Position numbers and translations under genes: made by a program
Assembly (NCBI GenBank): GCA_902778625.1
Contig: CACYYM010000001.1
Coordinates: forward strand, 146,639-210,638
Origin: an uncultured Bacteroidales bacterium
GTDB taxonomy: Bacteria > Bacteroidota > Bacteroidia > Bacteroidales > Bacteroidaceae
Length of the DNA: 64,000 bases
Direction of reading: 5' to 3'
Notes under the pieces: model-generated
The model's database searches: none
What the model saw: only the letters and a program-made list of their open reading frames with translations
What the model was told of the DNA's origin: nothing
Part shown: in pieces, positions 56,790 through 64,000 of the stretch
Position numbering within the stretch: position 1 is the first letter of the stretch
How the letters are laid out: the number at the start of each line of letters is the position of its first letter

Positions 56790-58265
56790 TCAGTTTTCCT
56801 TCGCGCAGTAAGCAGCAACATTGTTAATGCAGAGGGGACCGCGGCCGTCGAAGAAGCTGATGCGGAGGGCTGTTGCTTCGATGGTGGCGAAGCGTAAGAT
56901 GCGTTTGTAGCCGATGTTGCCGAAGGGCTCGCCCGGGTCGATTTGTGTCCACCTGCCATCCACGAGGGCTTCTGCCTCGAACCGTCCTACCCTTTGACCT
57001 AAAGGAATGTATTCCTGCAAGAGGAGGCGGTTCACCCGGGTAGGCTTGCTGAAGGTGAAGGTGACGGAGCCTGTCGTCACACCGTCGGGCGTTGCCCAAT
57101 AAGTGTCCCACTTGCCGTCGTTCAACTTCTTGGCATTAAAGCTCTTGCCGCGCTCGCTGCTGGCTGTGACCTTGGCTTTACGCAGGAGATTCGTCTTGAA
57201 CTCCGCGTCGATTATCTGACGGAAACGTACAGCGTTGGTGCTGTCGATGGCATTCACCCTACCCTCTCGGTCGACGGGGAAGTTCAGCAAGAAGGTCGCG
57301 TTGCGCCCGACAGACTTATAAAAGATGTCGACCAGTTGCTCGGGCGTCTTCACCTTGCTGTCCTCCTCGGGATGGTAGAACCAACCCGGACGGATGGACA
57401 CGTCGCACTCTGCCGCCACCCAGATGTCGCCGTCGGGGAAGCCGCTGTTCAGCACTTGGCTGTTCGGCATACCTGGATAGACCTTGTCCTTCTTGAGGAA
57501 CGACCAGTTGGGGATGCCTGCAATACCGTTCTCGTTGCCAACCCAACGACAACCCGGACCTCCGTCGCTAAAGATGATGGCCTGCGGCTGGTTCTTCTCG
57601 ATGATGGAGTGAATCTTCGGGAAATTGTAGTAGTTGCGGCGGTCAATCTTGCGCGTCTCCCGCGCCCCACCGTAGTAGCCGTCGCCGCCATTCGCGCCAT
57701 CCAGCCAGACCTCGAAGAGCGGCCCGTACTCTGTCGTCAGCTGTTCTAGTTGCTTGTGATAGTAATCGACATAAGCCTGCCGTCCGTACTCAGCATGATT
57801 CCTGTCCCACGGCGAGAGGTAGATACCCATCTTGAGGCCGTACTTGTCGCAGGCCTTACGCAGTTCGGCCAGCACATCGACCTTGCCGTCCTTGTTCTTC
57901 GGCCCGTCGTAGGAAGACTTAGTGATGTTGTAGTCAGTCAGGGGCGAGGGCCACATGGCGAAACCGTCGTGATGCTTGGCCACGATGATGACGCCCTTCA
58001 TGCCAGCCTGCTTGAACGTCCGCACCCATTGTTCCACGTCCATCCTCGAAGGGTTGAACGTCTTCGGGTCAGCATCACCATACCCCCATTCCTTGTCGGT
58101 AAAGGTGTTCAGTCCATAATGGACAAAGGCATAGGTCTCCATCTTCTGCCATTGCACCTGCTGTGGCGAGGGCAGCGGACCGATTGGCTCGGGCGCATTC
58201 TTCTGGGCAGCGATGAATAATGAAAAAATGAAGAAATGAAGAAGTGAAAATACTATTCGTTTCAT
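56790..58265 (-). CDS. Alpha-L-fucosidase, glycoside hydrolase family 29
   Basis: A 491-residue secreted enzyme (signal peptide to about AAQ, residue 21). The barrel (about 30-345) has FVHYGLNTFTDKEWG, KHHDGFAMWPS near residue 97 and the nucleophile Asp189 in EVWLDGANG. The C-terminus (about 355-490, SSERGKSFNAKKLNDGKWDTYW) is an F5/8 type C discoidin domain of CBM32 kind. It begins five bases after the upstream TIM-barrel gene, so the two are one transcript. Fucose release from host mucin or plant xyloglucan/rhamnogalacturonan II is possible; linkage specificity is not readable. Confidence 0.93.
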   Translation of the reverse strand: MKRIVFSLLHFFIFSLFIAAQKNAPEPIGPLPSPQQVQWQKMETYAFVHYGLNTFTDKEWGYGDADPKTFNPSRMDVEQWVRTFKQAGMKGVIIVAKHHDGFAMWPSPLTDYNITKSSYDGPKNKDGKVDVLAELRKACDKYGLKMGIYLSPWDRNHAEYGRQAYVDYYHKQLEQLTTEYGPLFEVWLDGANGGDGYYGGARETRKIDRRNYYNFPKIHSIIEKNQPQAIIFSDGGPGCRWVGNENGIAGIPNWSFLKKDKVYPGMPNSQVLNSGFPDGDIWVAAECDVSIRPGWFYHPEEDSKVKTPEQLVDIFYKSVGRNATFLLNFPVDREGRVNAIDSTNAVRFRQIIDAEFKTNLLRKAKVTASSERGKSFNAKKLNDGKWDTYWATPDGVTTGSVTFTFSKPTRVNRLLLQEYIPLGQRVGRFEAEALVDGRWTQIDPGEPFGNIGYKRILRFATIEATALRISFFDGRGPLCINNVAAYCAKEN

Positions 58266-58270
58266 GGTTG

Positions 58271-60436
58271 TTAGTTTTTCTTTATTTGAACCTTTATGCC
58301 GTCTGGAGAGTTCTCGAACTTGAGCCAGAAGAGTCGGCCGGCCAAGCTGTTGGCGGGGGCCGTTATGACCTTCATTTCATGGTTGACCGTGTTGCCTTCC
58401 GCATCGGTCAAGGTGAAAAGGCCCGACTTGTAGTCTTTGGGCAGATAGAGGCAGAGGATGTTTGTGGTGTTTAGAGGCGACTTGCAGGTGAAGCGGAAGC
58501 CTTCGTCGGAAATCTGCTCGTCATACTGACGCGAGGCAGCCGCAATTACCTGCGGACGTTTCTTGTCGATTTTGGTTAAGTCGAAGAAGAAACCTTGTTG
58601 TCCGGGCAGGATACTTATCTCTGAGAAATAGGTAAGTTCAGGCGAAAAAAGATCGATGAAATGGCCTTTCTTTGTAAAAGGTTGGTCGCTGACTACGCCT
58701 TCGTCGAGCACAGCCACAAGTGTATAAGGCCCGCGCTCCAGGTAGAAAGAGTTCTTCTGCTCCAGCTTGCCGTATGCCTTCTCGACAACCTCCACGAACT
58801 TTTTGTCGCCATCTTTCTCAAGAACAAATTCCTTCGGATCGTGCCGCAAGACACAGACCTTTCCCTTACCATATTTATATATGCCTTCTTCTGCTTTCTC
58901 GGGAATGCCCATCAAGGAAAAGAGATGTTCGGAAGGCGCGGCATAGTGCATCTCACCTTGGTTCCACCACTCCTGCACGCCCTGATAAGGATCGTCATCT
59001 CTGCCAGAATATACGATGAAACCGCCGTTTTTTACCCAATTTGCCAGATGAGAATGTGCTTCAGGCGAGAGGGGTTTCATGTTGCTATAAGACATGAGGA
59101 GCACCTTCACGTTCTTCCAAGTTTCCGGATAACCCACGTTCTCGATGTGCGTGATACTGATGGGCACGCCTCGCTTGAGCAAAGGAAGCGCCTCGCCATA
59201 GAAGTTGGAGAGTTGCGGGTCGTCGTAACCTTCGACTGGTCGAGGCGAGCGTTGGAACATCAGGGAATTCGACATCAGGACAGAGATGCCCTGTGAACCG
59301 CTGACTTTATTCTCGGAAAGCGGCATGAAGTTAAGCGTGTTTATCATCACCTGCATCTGTGTAGAGTAGAAACGAGGGATGTGAGCCCGCTCGTCGCTAC
59401 TGGCACTCACCTTGTACAGGCCTTCGTAGATGCGGTCGGGCCAAGGCATGACTTCGTAGTCTGCAATCTGTGGATAGAGCAACTGAGCCGTGAAAGTGGC
59501 CTGATAGTTGCGTTTGTAGTCCTCCCAGTCCTTTGCCCTGTCCTCGATGGGGTCGGTCAGGAAGAACATTTTGCGACCAGTGGGCCGTGTCATCGACTCC
59601 ATACAGCCGTACTCGAGGAAAGCGGTCTCGAAGACACGTTCTTTGGCCTTGCCGTTGAAGTAGTTGGGTTCGCGAGAGGTTCCTGTCCAAACTTGTGCGA
59701 TATAGCCATCGCAGCTCTCCAGCGAGGCGAGCGAAGCTTCTGGCGACACTATCTGCCATTGCGAGTAGTTTAGCAGCGAGTGGGTGGGCACATAGCAGCG
59801 GACGTTCATGCCTTTTTCCCTGCCATACTGCTTGGCATACGTGAAAGCTTCATCCAGAGCCCGGTAGTAAAGGTGGTACTTGAGCTTGTTGGAGAGATAG
59901 GTATTCTCCGCACTCTCGTGCTGAGGTCGCCAAGGGAAGCCATAGTAGTCTTGCCACTCGCGCTTGAACGCCTCGCTGTAACCGCTCCGAGCCCAGAACT
60001 CAGGTTCCTCGAGAAAAATGGCGTCGATACCTGCATCGATGACAGGTTTGATGTGCCGTTCCTTGAAGTAAGCGAGGTAGTTTTTGGTGGGGATGATGTA
60101 AGGGATGAGTCGTCCGTGCCAGATGGTGTCGCCCTGCATCGTCTTTTGTCCTTCATCGAGGTGCCACTTGCCGTCCCACTGCCCCGTGAAATAGTCCTGA
60201 TATTCGCCCCAAGCTATGCCTGTCATAAAGTGCGTCTTGTAACCTCTCTGCCGCCACGACTCTACACGTTGGCGGAAAGTCATCCTGCGGTTATCGCTCG
60301 CCCCGTAAACCATCACAAGGTCTGAGCGGATGTCTGTGACGGGTTTCCATGGCCCGGCAGTCTGGAACGTTGTTTTCTCCTGTGCCTGAGCCGTCAGAGA
60401 ACAACAGAGAAGAAAGGTTGCAAAAGCATGTTTCAT
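58271..60436 (-). CDS. Secreted TIM-barrel protein, probable uncharacterised glycoside hydrolase
   Basis: A 721-residue secreted protein (signal MKHAFATFLLCCSLTAQAQ); start chosen behind the TATCTTTG element at 60474-60481. Residues about 60-390 read as a barrel: YIIPTKNYLAYFKERHIKPVIDAGIDAIFLEEPEFWARSGY with an EEPEFW motif near residue 150 that could carry an acid/base Glu, then CYVPTHSLLNYSQW and ESCDGYIAQVWTGTS. Residues about 425-530 (VKVLLMSYSNMKPLSPEAHSHLANWVKNGGFIVYSG) resemble the glutamine-amidotransferase-like trimerisation domain of GH42-type enzymes; a beta domain ends the protein. I do not recognise the exact family. It leads an operon with GH29. Confidence 0.7.
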   Translation of the reverse strand: MKHAFATFLLCCSLTAQAQEKTTFQTAGPWKPVTDIRSDLVMVYGASDNRRMTFRQRVESWRQRGYKTHFMTGIAWGEYQDYFTGQWDGKWHLDEGQKTMQGDTIWHGRLIPYIIPTKNYLAYFKERHIKPVIDAGIDAIFLEEPEFWARSGYSEAFKREWQDYYGFPWRPQHESAENTYLSNKLKYHLYYRALDEAFTYAKQYGREKGMNVRCYVPTHSLLNYSQWQIVSPEASLASLESCDGYIAQVWTGTSREPNYFNGKAKERVFETAFLEYGCMESMTRPTGRKMFFLTDPIEDRAKDWEDYKRNYQATFTAQLLYPQIADYEVMPWPDRIYEGLYKVSASSDERAHIPRFYSTQMQVMINTLNFMPLSENKVSGSQGISVLMSNSLMFQRSPRPVEGYDDPQLSNFYGEALPLLKRGVPISITHIENVGYPETWKNVKVLLMSYSNMKPLSPEAHSHLANWVKNGGFIVYSGRDDDPYQGVQEWWNQGEMHYAAPSEHLFSLMGIPEKAEEGIYKYGKGKVCVLRHDPKEFVLEKDGDKKFVEVVEKAYGKLEQKNSFYLERGPYTLVAVLDEGVVSDQPFTKKGHFIDLFSPELTYFSEISILPGQQGFFFDLTKIDKKRPQVIAAASRQYDEQISDEGFRFTCKSPLNTTNILCLYLPKDYKSGLFTLTDAEGNTVNHEMKVITAPANSLAGRLFWLKFENSPDGIKVQIKKN

Positions 60437-60473
60437 AACTGTTTGAGCATTTATTGTCAACACATATCGAGGA

Positions 60474-60481
60474 CAAAGATA
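60474..60481 (-). promoter_or_regulatory. -7 promoter element (TATCTTTG) for the TIM-barrel/GH29 operon
   Basis: The minus strand reads TATCTTTG, 37 bases before the ATG at 60436. Confidence 0.55.
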
Positions 60482-60537
60482 CAACATTTCATTGAACATC
60501 TGGCATTGAACCTTGAAATATTTTTCATGAAGGGCAA

Positions 60538-60645
60538 AAAGTTCACACGAGAAGTTGGCAAAGTTCACACGTGAAGTTGACGAAGTTCACACGTGAAGTT
60601 GACGAAGTTCACACGTGAAGTTGACGAAGTTCACACGTGAAGTTT
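60538..60645. repeat. 22-bp phased palindrome array (family C, TTCACACGTGAA), copy C2
   Basis: Five units start at 60542 (one mismatch), 60564, 60586, 60608 and 60630, each exactly 22 bp apart. The array lies between divergent genes, whose gap (60437-60771) otherwise holds only their two promoters. Confidence 0.85.
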
Positions 60646-60743
60646 TTCAACTACTCACGTGTCGTTTCTTCACCTCCCACGATAATTTTCAATTCTCAAC
60701 GTTCAAAGTTCAATATTTTGTTGTGTCTTTGCACGCTTTTTCG

Positions 60744-60751
60744 TAACTTTG
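60744..60751 (+). promoter_or_regulatory. -7 promoter element (TAACTTTG) for the rhodanese-MBL gene
   Basis: TAACTTTG lies 20 bases before the ATG at 60772, and so excludes the longer frame from 60637. Confidence 0.55.
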
Positions 60752-60771
60752 CCCGCAAAACACCATCTCTT

Positions 60772-61824
60772 ATGAAAAAGATTGTTACCTGCCTTTTGGC
60801 TACACTTGGCCTGACATCAGCCTGCGCTCAACAAAACTTTGAAGACGTCGATGTGAAGAAATTCTCCGAACTGATTGGGCAACCCAGCACCATTGTCCTC
60901 GATGTCCGCACAGCCGAAGAGTTCAAGGAAGAACACATCGAAGGAGCTATCAGCATCGACCAGAGCCAAAGCGACTTCGTGGAAAAAGTAAAGACACTGG
61001 TGCCTTCCGATAAGACGGTCTGCGTCTATTGCAGAAGCGGACGACGCTCAGCCAACGCTGCCAAACGGTTGTCCGACATAGGCTACAAATGCATAAACCT
61101 CAAGGGCGGCATCATCGCTTGGAAAGAAGCTCAACAACCCACAACAACGGAAACCTACGAAACAGATATCTTCAAGACTAAAAGCGGAAAAACTGTTACT
61201 TTCCACGCACTCATGCACTCCTGTATCCGTATCGAATTCGATGGCAAAGAGATTGAAATCGACCCTGTTGCTAAGATGAGAGACCGAGTTGTCGACTATT
61301 CTCAAATGCCCAAAGCAGACTACATCTTCGTCACCCACGAACATGGCGACCACTACGACCCGTCAGCCATCCGACTCCTCTCGGCAGAAAAGACCAAACT
61401 CGTCATGAACAAACGCTGCGCAGATATGTTCGGCTCTAGTCTGGTGATGGTAAACGGGCAATGCTTTCTGATTGATGACATCAAGGTCGAAGCCGTTCCT
61501 GCCTATAACACGACAGAAGGCCGTCAGCAGTTCCATCCGAAAGGACGCGACAATGGCTACATCCTGACGCTCGACGGCCTGCGTATCTACATCGCTGGCG
61601 ACACGGAAGACATACCCGAAATGGCCGACATCAAGGATATCGACATCGCTTTTCTGCCCTGCAATCAGCCCTACACGATGACACCCGAACAGCTCATCAA
61701 GGCCGCCAAGACAATTAAGCCCAAAGTGCTTTTCCCCTATCACTACGGCCAGACAGACGTCAGCACCCTCCCCTCCTCGTTGAAAGACGAAGGCATCGAC
61801 GTCAGAATCCGCCACTACGAATAG
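60772..61824 (+). CDS. Rhodanese-metallo-beta-lactamase fusion, exported
   Basis: A 350-residue exported protein (signal to about C18/A19; LTSACAQQ could be either a weak lipobox or a signal peptidase I site). Residues 25-120 are a rhodanese domain with the active Cys87 in VYCRSGRRSA. Residues about 135-350 are a metallo-beta-lactamase fold of the UPF0173 type with the metal motif THEHGDHYD (H189, H191, D193, H194), the later IYIAGDTED and a final FPYHYG. The fusion joins a sulfur-transfer domain with a hydrolase; the usual order in persulfide dioxygenase fusions is the reverse (MBL first). The substrate is unknown. Confidence 0.86.
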   Translation: MKKIVTCLLATLGLTSACAQQNFEDVDVKKFSELIGQPSTIVLDVRTAEEFKEEHIEGAISIDQSQSDFVEKVKTLVPSDKTVCVYCRSGRRSANAAKRLSDIGYKCINLKGGIIAWKEAQQPTTTETYETDIFKTKSGKTVTFHALMHSCIRIEFDGKEIEIDPVAKMRDRVVDYSQMPKADYIFVTHEHGDHYDPSAIRLLSAEKTKLVMNKRCADMFGSSLVMVNGQCFLIDDIKVEAVPAYNTTEGRQQFHPKGRDNGYILTLDGLRIYIAGDTEDIPEMADIKDIDIAFLPCNQPYTMTPEQLIKAAKTIKPKVLFPYHYGQTDVSTLPSSLKDEGIDVRIRHYE

Positions 61825-61934
61825 GCGAAGCACCTTGTTTCCCTCCCTCTTCTTGCTTGTTCAGACAGGCTCCCCGACCCCGATTCGCTCTTCCACTCGC
61901 CTCCACCTCGCCGTGGAAACAAAGCACAAAACAA

Positions 61935-61969
61935 AAGCGAAGCACTTACATCTCATAAGTACTTCGCTT
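61935..61969 (-). terminator. Terminator belonging to the interrupted tRNA-Met
   Basis: AAGCGAAG/CTTCGCTT arms with inner ACTTA/TAAGT (61935-61948 with 61956-61969) are followed on the minus strand by a T-rich tail. It lies seven bases beyond the tRNA 3' end. Confidence 0.65.
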
Positions 61970-61976
61970 CTTTCTG

Positions 61977-62020
61977 TGGACCAGCTAGGGCTTGAACCTA
62001 GGACCTCCAGATTATGAGTC
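61977..62020 (-). other. 3' fragment of tRNA-Met(CAT): attachment site of an integrated element
   Basis: On the minus strand these 44 bases read as the 3' half of a tRNA: GACTCATAATC with the CAT anticodon loop, then the T arm with loop TTCAAGC and the acceptor end TGGTCCA. The 5' half is absent: beyond 62020 the sequence is unrelated and AT-rich. A 3' tRNA remnant beside an integrase gene is the classic junction left by integration into a tRNA gene; the intact tRNA should stand at the far end, outside the window. Confidence 0.85.
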
Positions 62021-62109
62021 TTTTCCATTGTGATTTTATGAAATTTCAAATAATCCTAAATGCCGATAAATAAATGAGTTATAAATTTTGTGGTTTGCAG
62101 AAAATGTAG

Positions 62110-62117
62110 TAAATTTG
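62110..62117 (+). promoter_or_regulatory. Promoter upstream of the integrase (TAAATTTG)
   Basis: TAAATTTG with TTTG at 62087-62090, 19 bases upstream, fits the full Bacteroidetes promoter. AGGTCACC occurs downstream at 62137 and 62148, 11 bp apart, and a third time inside the gene start (about 62246); these could be operator sites. Confidence 0.55.
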
Positions 62118-62219
62118 CAGCAGTTTTCGGGAGAAAAGGTCACCTGAAGGTCACCAAAAATACCCCCAGACTATAATCTGAAGGCCTTATAAAATAAGGA
62201 TATTATAGACATTTGAATT

Positions 62220-63740
62220 ATGAAATCAAAAAAGGAAAAGGTTACAGAAGGTCACCTTTCGGCTTCTAACGACAAGCAAAAAAGTAGCCGAGGCGAGAAA
62301 TGTTTGGCCAAATTCACATCTTCCAATGGAAGTGTTTTTGGTTCATTGACGCTTGACATCCGTAAGGCTGGCGATTATAGTCAGCCCTTACCAGTTGTTG
62401 TAAGAATCGCACATGAAGGGAAGAAGGCTTTTCTCAGACTTGGCGAGAAATACACGATGGAAGAGTGGATTCAACTCTGCGATTATGAGAAAACAGGTAG
62501 AAGAATCCAACTGGCTGAACGGAATGATCTGAAAGCCTTAATGGAGAAAATCAAGGATATGACCAACCAACTTGTAGATGAAGGGCGTTTCTCCATTAAA
62601 CGACTTCAAGACCTCTATCAGGGAAGGGAGGACGGAGATTCCAGCATCTATAAAATTTGGGAGGAATATCGCCAAAACAAAAAGGATGAAGATAGTGTCG
62701 GGTCTGCCCGAGTTGGCCGAGATGTGATGAATCGGTTTATCAAGGATAATGGTGACAAAGTGGCATTCTCTGATATAGACCATGACTTTGTAATGAAATG
62801 GAGAAAGAAACTGGAAGACGAAGAGAAGAGTTCTTCTTACATAGGACTGTTGATGCGAACATTCCGAACTATTGTCAACATTGCTATTGACCGTGGACTG
62901 ATAAAAGGTAACACAAAAGAAATGTTCAAAAATACCGGCTACAATCTAATGGAAAGTCGGAAAGGTTATTTTGTAGGACCAGCCGTCTGGAAACAGCTAT
63001 ACGAGTTTTGGGAAAAAGGGGAGGCAAAAGACGAAAACGGAAAGGAATTATTCATTCCGAAAGAAAAGGATGCAATATTCCGTGACCTTGGTCTACTTCT
63101 GTTCATGTACCTTGGCAATGGTCAGAACCTGGCAGATACTCTCCGTCTGGAATATGACGATTGGTATTTTGCCACTGAAGGCAAGCAAATGAGATTTCAT
63201 CGTCACAAGACAAAGGGACGCAATAAAAATGGCAGCGAGGTCATTTTTCCCGTTACGCATGAGATTCAAGAAATCCTCGATAGACATGCCAACAAGCCCA
63301 AGCTTGGCCAGCGTGTATTCCCCATTATGAGCAAGTTTATTACAGCCGAACAAGAAATGTGGGTAGTACAACGCTACAACAAGTATATCCGTAACCACAT
63401 GAAAAAAGTCACAAAGCTGTTGGATATAAAGGCTCCGCTGACTCCTACTTGGGCTCGTCATAGCTTCGCCACCAATTTGACCAGCACTGGTAATGTGCCA
63501 GATAGATACATACAAGGCGGCATGGGGCATAGTGATAGTGGAGACATAACCTCAAAATACATTGGCCCATACCCTTTAAAGAAAATGTTGGAATATAATT
63601 CGTATTTGCTCAAAGTGATAGATGACGAACAAGAAAACAAAGAAGAGAACGCTGCCGAACAAAAGGACAAACTACTCGAAATGCTGAAGAACATGAGTGA
63701 GGAAGAACGTGCAGCACTGATGGAAGAGGCTTCTAAATAG
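62220..63740 (+). CDS. Tyrosine recombinase / integrase
   Basis: A 506-residue integrase, longer than most of the family. An N-terminal arm-binding domain (about 25-110) and a SAM-like core-binding domain (about 135-235) precede the catalytic domain. There TWARHSFATNL near residue 420 holds the H-x-x-R-type pair, GMGHSDSGDITSKYIG near 440 the second His and the nucleophile Tyr. Where the first catalytic Arg is normally found the sequence is NGQNLADTLRLEYDDW, as in a known Bacteroidetes branch with N-G-x-N. The Lys/Glu-rich C-terminus is a coiled coil. Its lower GC content than the chromosome and the adjacent tRNA remnant mark it as the integrase of a mobile element. Confidence 0.93.
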   Translation: MKSKKEKVTEGHLSASNDKQKSSRGEKCLAKFTSSNGSVFGSLTLDIRKAGDYSQPLPVVVRIAHEGKKAFLRLGEKYTMEEWIQLCDYEKTGRRIQLAERNDLKALMEKIKDMTNQLVDEGRFSIKRLQDLYQGREDGDSSIYKIWEEYRQNKKDEDSVGSARVGRDVMNRFIKDNGDKVAFSDIDHDFVMKWRKKLEDEEKSSSYIGLLMRTFRTIVNIAIDRGLIKGNTKEMFKNTGYNLMESRKGYFVGPAVWKQLYEFWEKGEAKDENGKELFIPKEKDAIFRDLGLLLFMYLGNGQNLADTLRLEYDDWYFATEGKQMRFHRHKTKGRNKNGSEVIFPVTHEIQEILDRHANKPKLGQRVFPIMSKFITAEQEMWVVQRYNKYIRNHMKKVTKLLDIKAPLTPTWARHSFATNLTSTGNVPDRYIQGGMGHSDSGDITSKYIGPYPLKKMLEYNSYLLKVIDDEQENKEENAAEQKDKLLEMLKNMSEEERAALMEEASK

Positions 63741-63748
63741 GTTACAAC

Positions 63749-63785
63749 TTGGCGCAATCTGGCAAAAAAGTCGAGATTGCGCCAA
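63749..63785 (+). terminator. Hairpin after the integrase gene
   Basis: A perfect 11-bp inverted repeat TTGGCGCAATC/GATTGCGCCAA lies 9 bases after the integrase stop. No T tract follows, so it may be a protein-binding site as well as a terminator. Confidence 0.5.
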
Positions 63786-63802
63786 CTTATAAAGCGTAGA
63801 AC

Positions 63803-63912
63803 GGAACAAGTGGACATATTTATGGTGTTAAAAATGGAATAAGTGGGTATGTTTGCGGTGGTAAAATCGGAATAAGTTGGCAAAATTATTGCTAAAATTG
63901 TGGAATAAGTGG
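63803..63912. repeat. Four 33-bp-spaced direct repeats GGAATAAGTGG
   Basis: GGAAcAAGTGG, GGAATAAGTGG, GGAATAAGTtGG and GGAATAAGTGG start at 63803, 63836, 63869 and 63902, with exactly 33 bp between starts. The intervening bases are AT-rich and not conserved. They lie between the integrase and the next gene and may be arm-type integrase sites or iteron-like sites. Confidence 0.75.
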
Positions 63913-63942
63913 ATTTTTCTTTGCTGAATAAAGATTTTATTG

Positions 63943-63950
63943 TAATTTTG
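63943..63950 (+). promoter_or_regulatory. -7 promoter element (TAATTTTG) for the gene at the right edge
   Basis: TAATTTTG lies 24 bases before the ATG at 63975. Confidence 0.5.
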
Positions 63951-63974
63951 CAGCGAAATTTTAATGACATTGTT

Positions 63975-64000
63975 ATGCTTGAACGTAAATTCACTTCATT
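63975..64000 (+). CDS. Start of a gene cut by the window edge
   Basis: After the promoter element an ATG opens a frame reading MLERKFTS before the window ends. The beginning resembles AAA-type ATPases of the DUF4143 group (MLxRKxxxxL), but eight codons are too few to assign it. An ATG at 63964 in another frame is an alternative. Confidence 0.35.

Noticed and set aside
63458..63994. 178-codon minus-strand frame containing an 11-residue repeat
   Set aside because: It overlaps the catalytic end of the integrase and owes its periodicity to the 33-bp DNA repeats; no start signal or family is visible.

Overview
The window looks like chromosome of a Bacteroidales bacterium, most likely a Prevotella-type member of Prevotellaceae. 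The reasons are the repeated promoter element TAnnTTTG shortly upstream of starts, the lack of clear Shine-Dalgarno sites, Bacteroidetes-type families (DUF5686, DUF4833, DUF4369-type lipoprotein, DUF349, Bacteroidetes SUF order) and secreted glycosidases. No taxonomic marker gene is present, so the genus is an inference.

Layout. 1-1601 is the 5' part of a fasciclin-domain lipoprotein gene (minus). 2080-5669 is a tight cluster of three glycosyltransferases and rnhB. 5712-14648 encodes secreted proteins: an endonuclease/exonuclease/phosphatase domain fused to beta-helix (GLUG-like) repeats, a small paralogue that has lost almost all catalytic residues, and a 1618-residue GLUG-like surface protein. 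14815-24494 combines glycan-degrading enzymes (two GH2, one GH105) with a galacturonokinase-like GHMP kinase and a sugar-phosphate nucleotidyltransferase, interrupted by birA-pyrH on the other strand. 24843-26066 is a TMEM43-family membrane protein. 26319-36109 is one long plus-strand gene string, rimP-nusA-infB-cvpA-sufB-sufC-sufD-sufS. pnp follows on the minus strand, then a thioredoxin-fold lipoprotein without CxxC.

47232 down to 40078 is a six-gene minus-strand operon (GNAT-like, ketoacyl synthase, acyl carrier protein, phytoene-desaturase-like FAD enzyme, DUF5686, DUF4833) that looks like a small uncharacterised lipid or acyl-product pathway. Then come DUF349, corA, tRNA-Gln, rsfS-ftsH-cdsA, tRNA-Leu, and a minus-strand fucose-related group (TIM-barrel glycosidase-like protein, GH29 fucosidase, FAD-dependent oxidoreductase). 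After a rhodanese-metallo-beta-lactamase fusion gene, the chromosome is interrupted at about 62020. There a 44-base 3' fragment of tRNA-Met(CAT) abuts AT-richer DNA with a tyrosine recombinase, the left edge of an integrated element that runs off the window.

The most unusual signal is non-coding. Eleven intergenic loci carry short arrays of palindromes with a period of 21-22 bp. There are three sequence families: GC-rich CCGCnnGCGG, AT-rich ATACATGTAT and TTCACGTGTGAA. In three composite loci the GC-rich and AT-rich units alternate, and their palindrome centres stay exactly 22 bp apart although the sequences are unrelated. One array forms the 3' end of cvpA and supplies its last ~33 codons.
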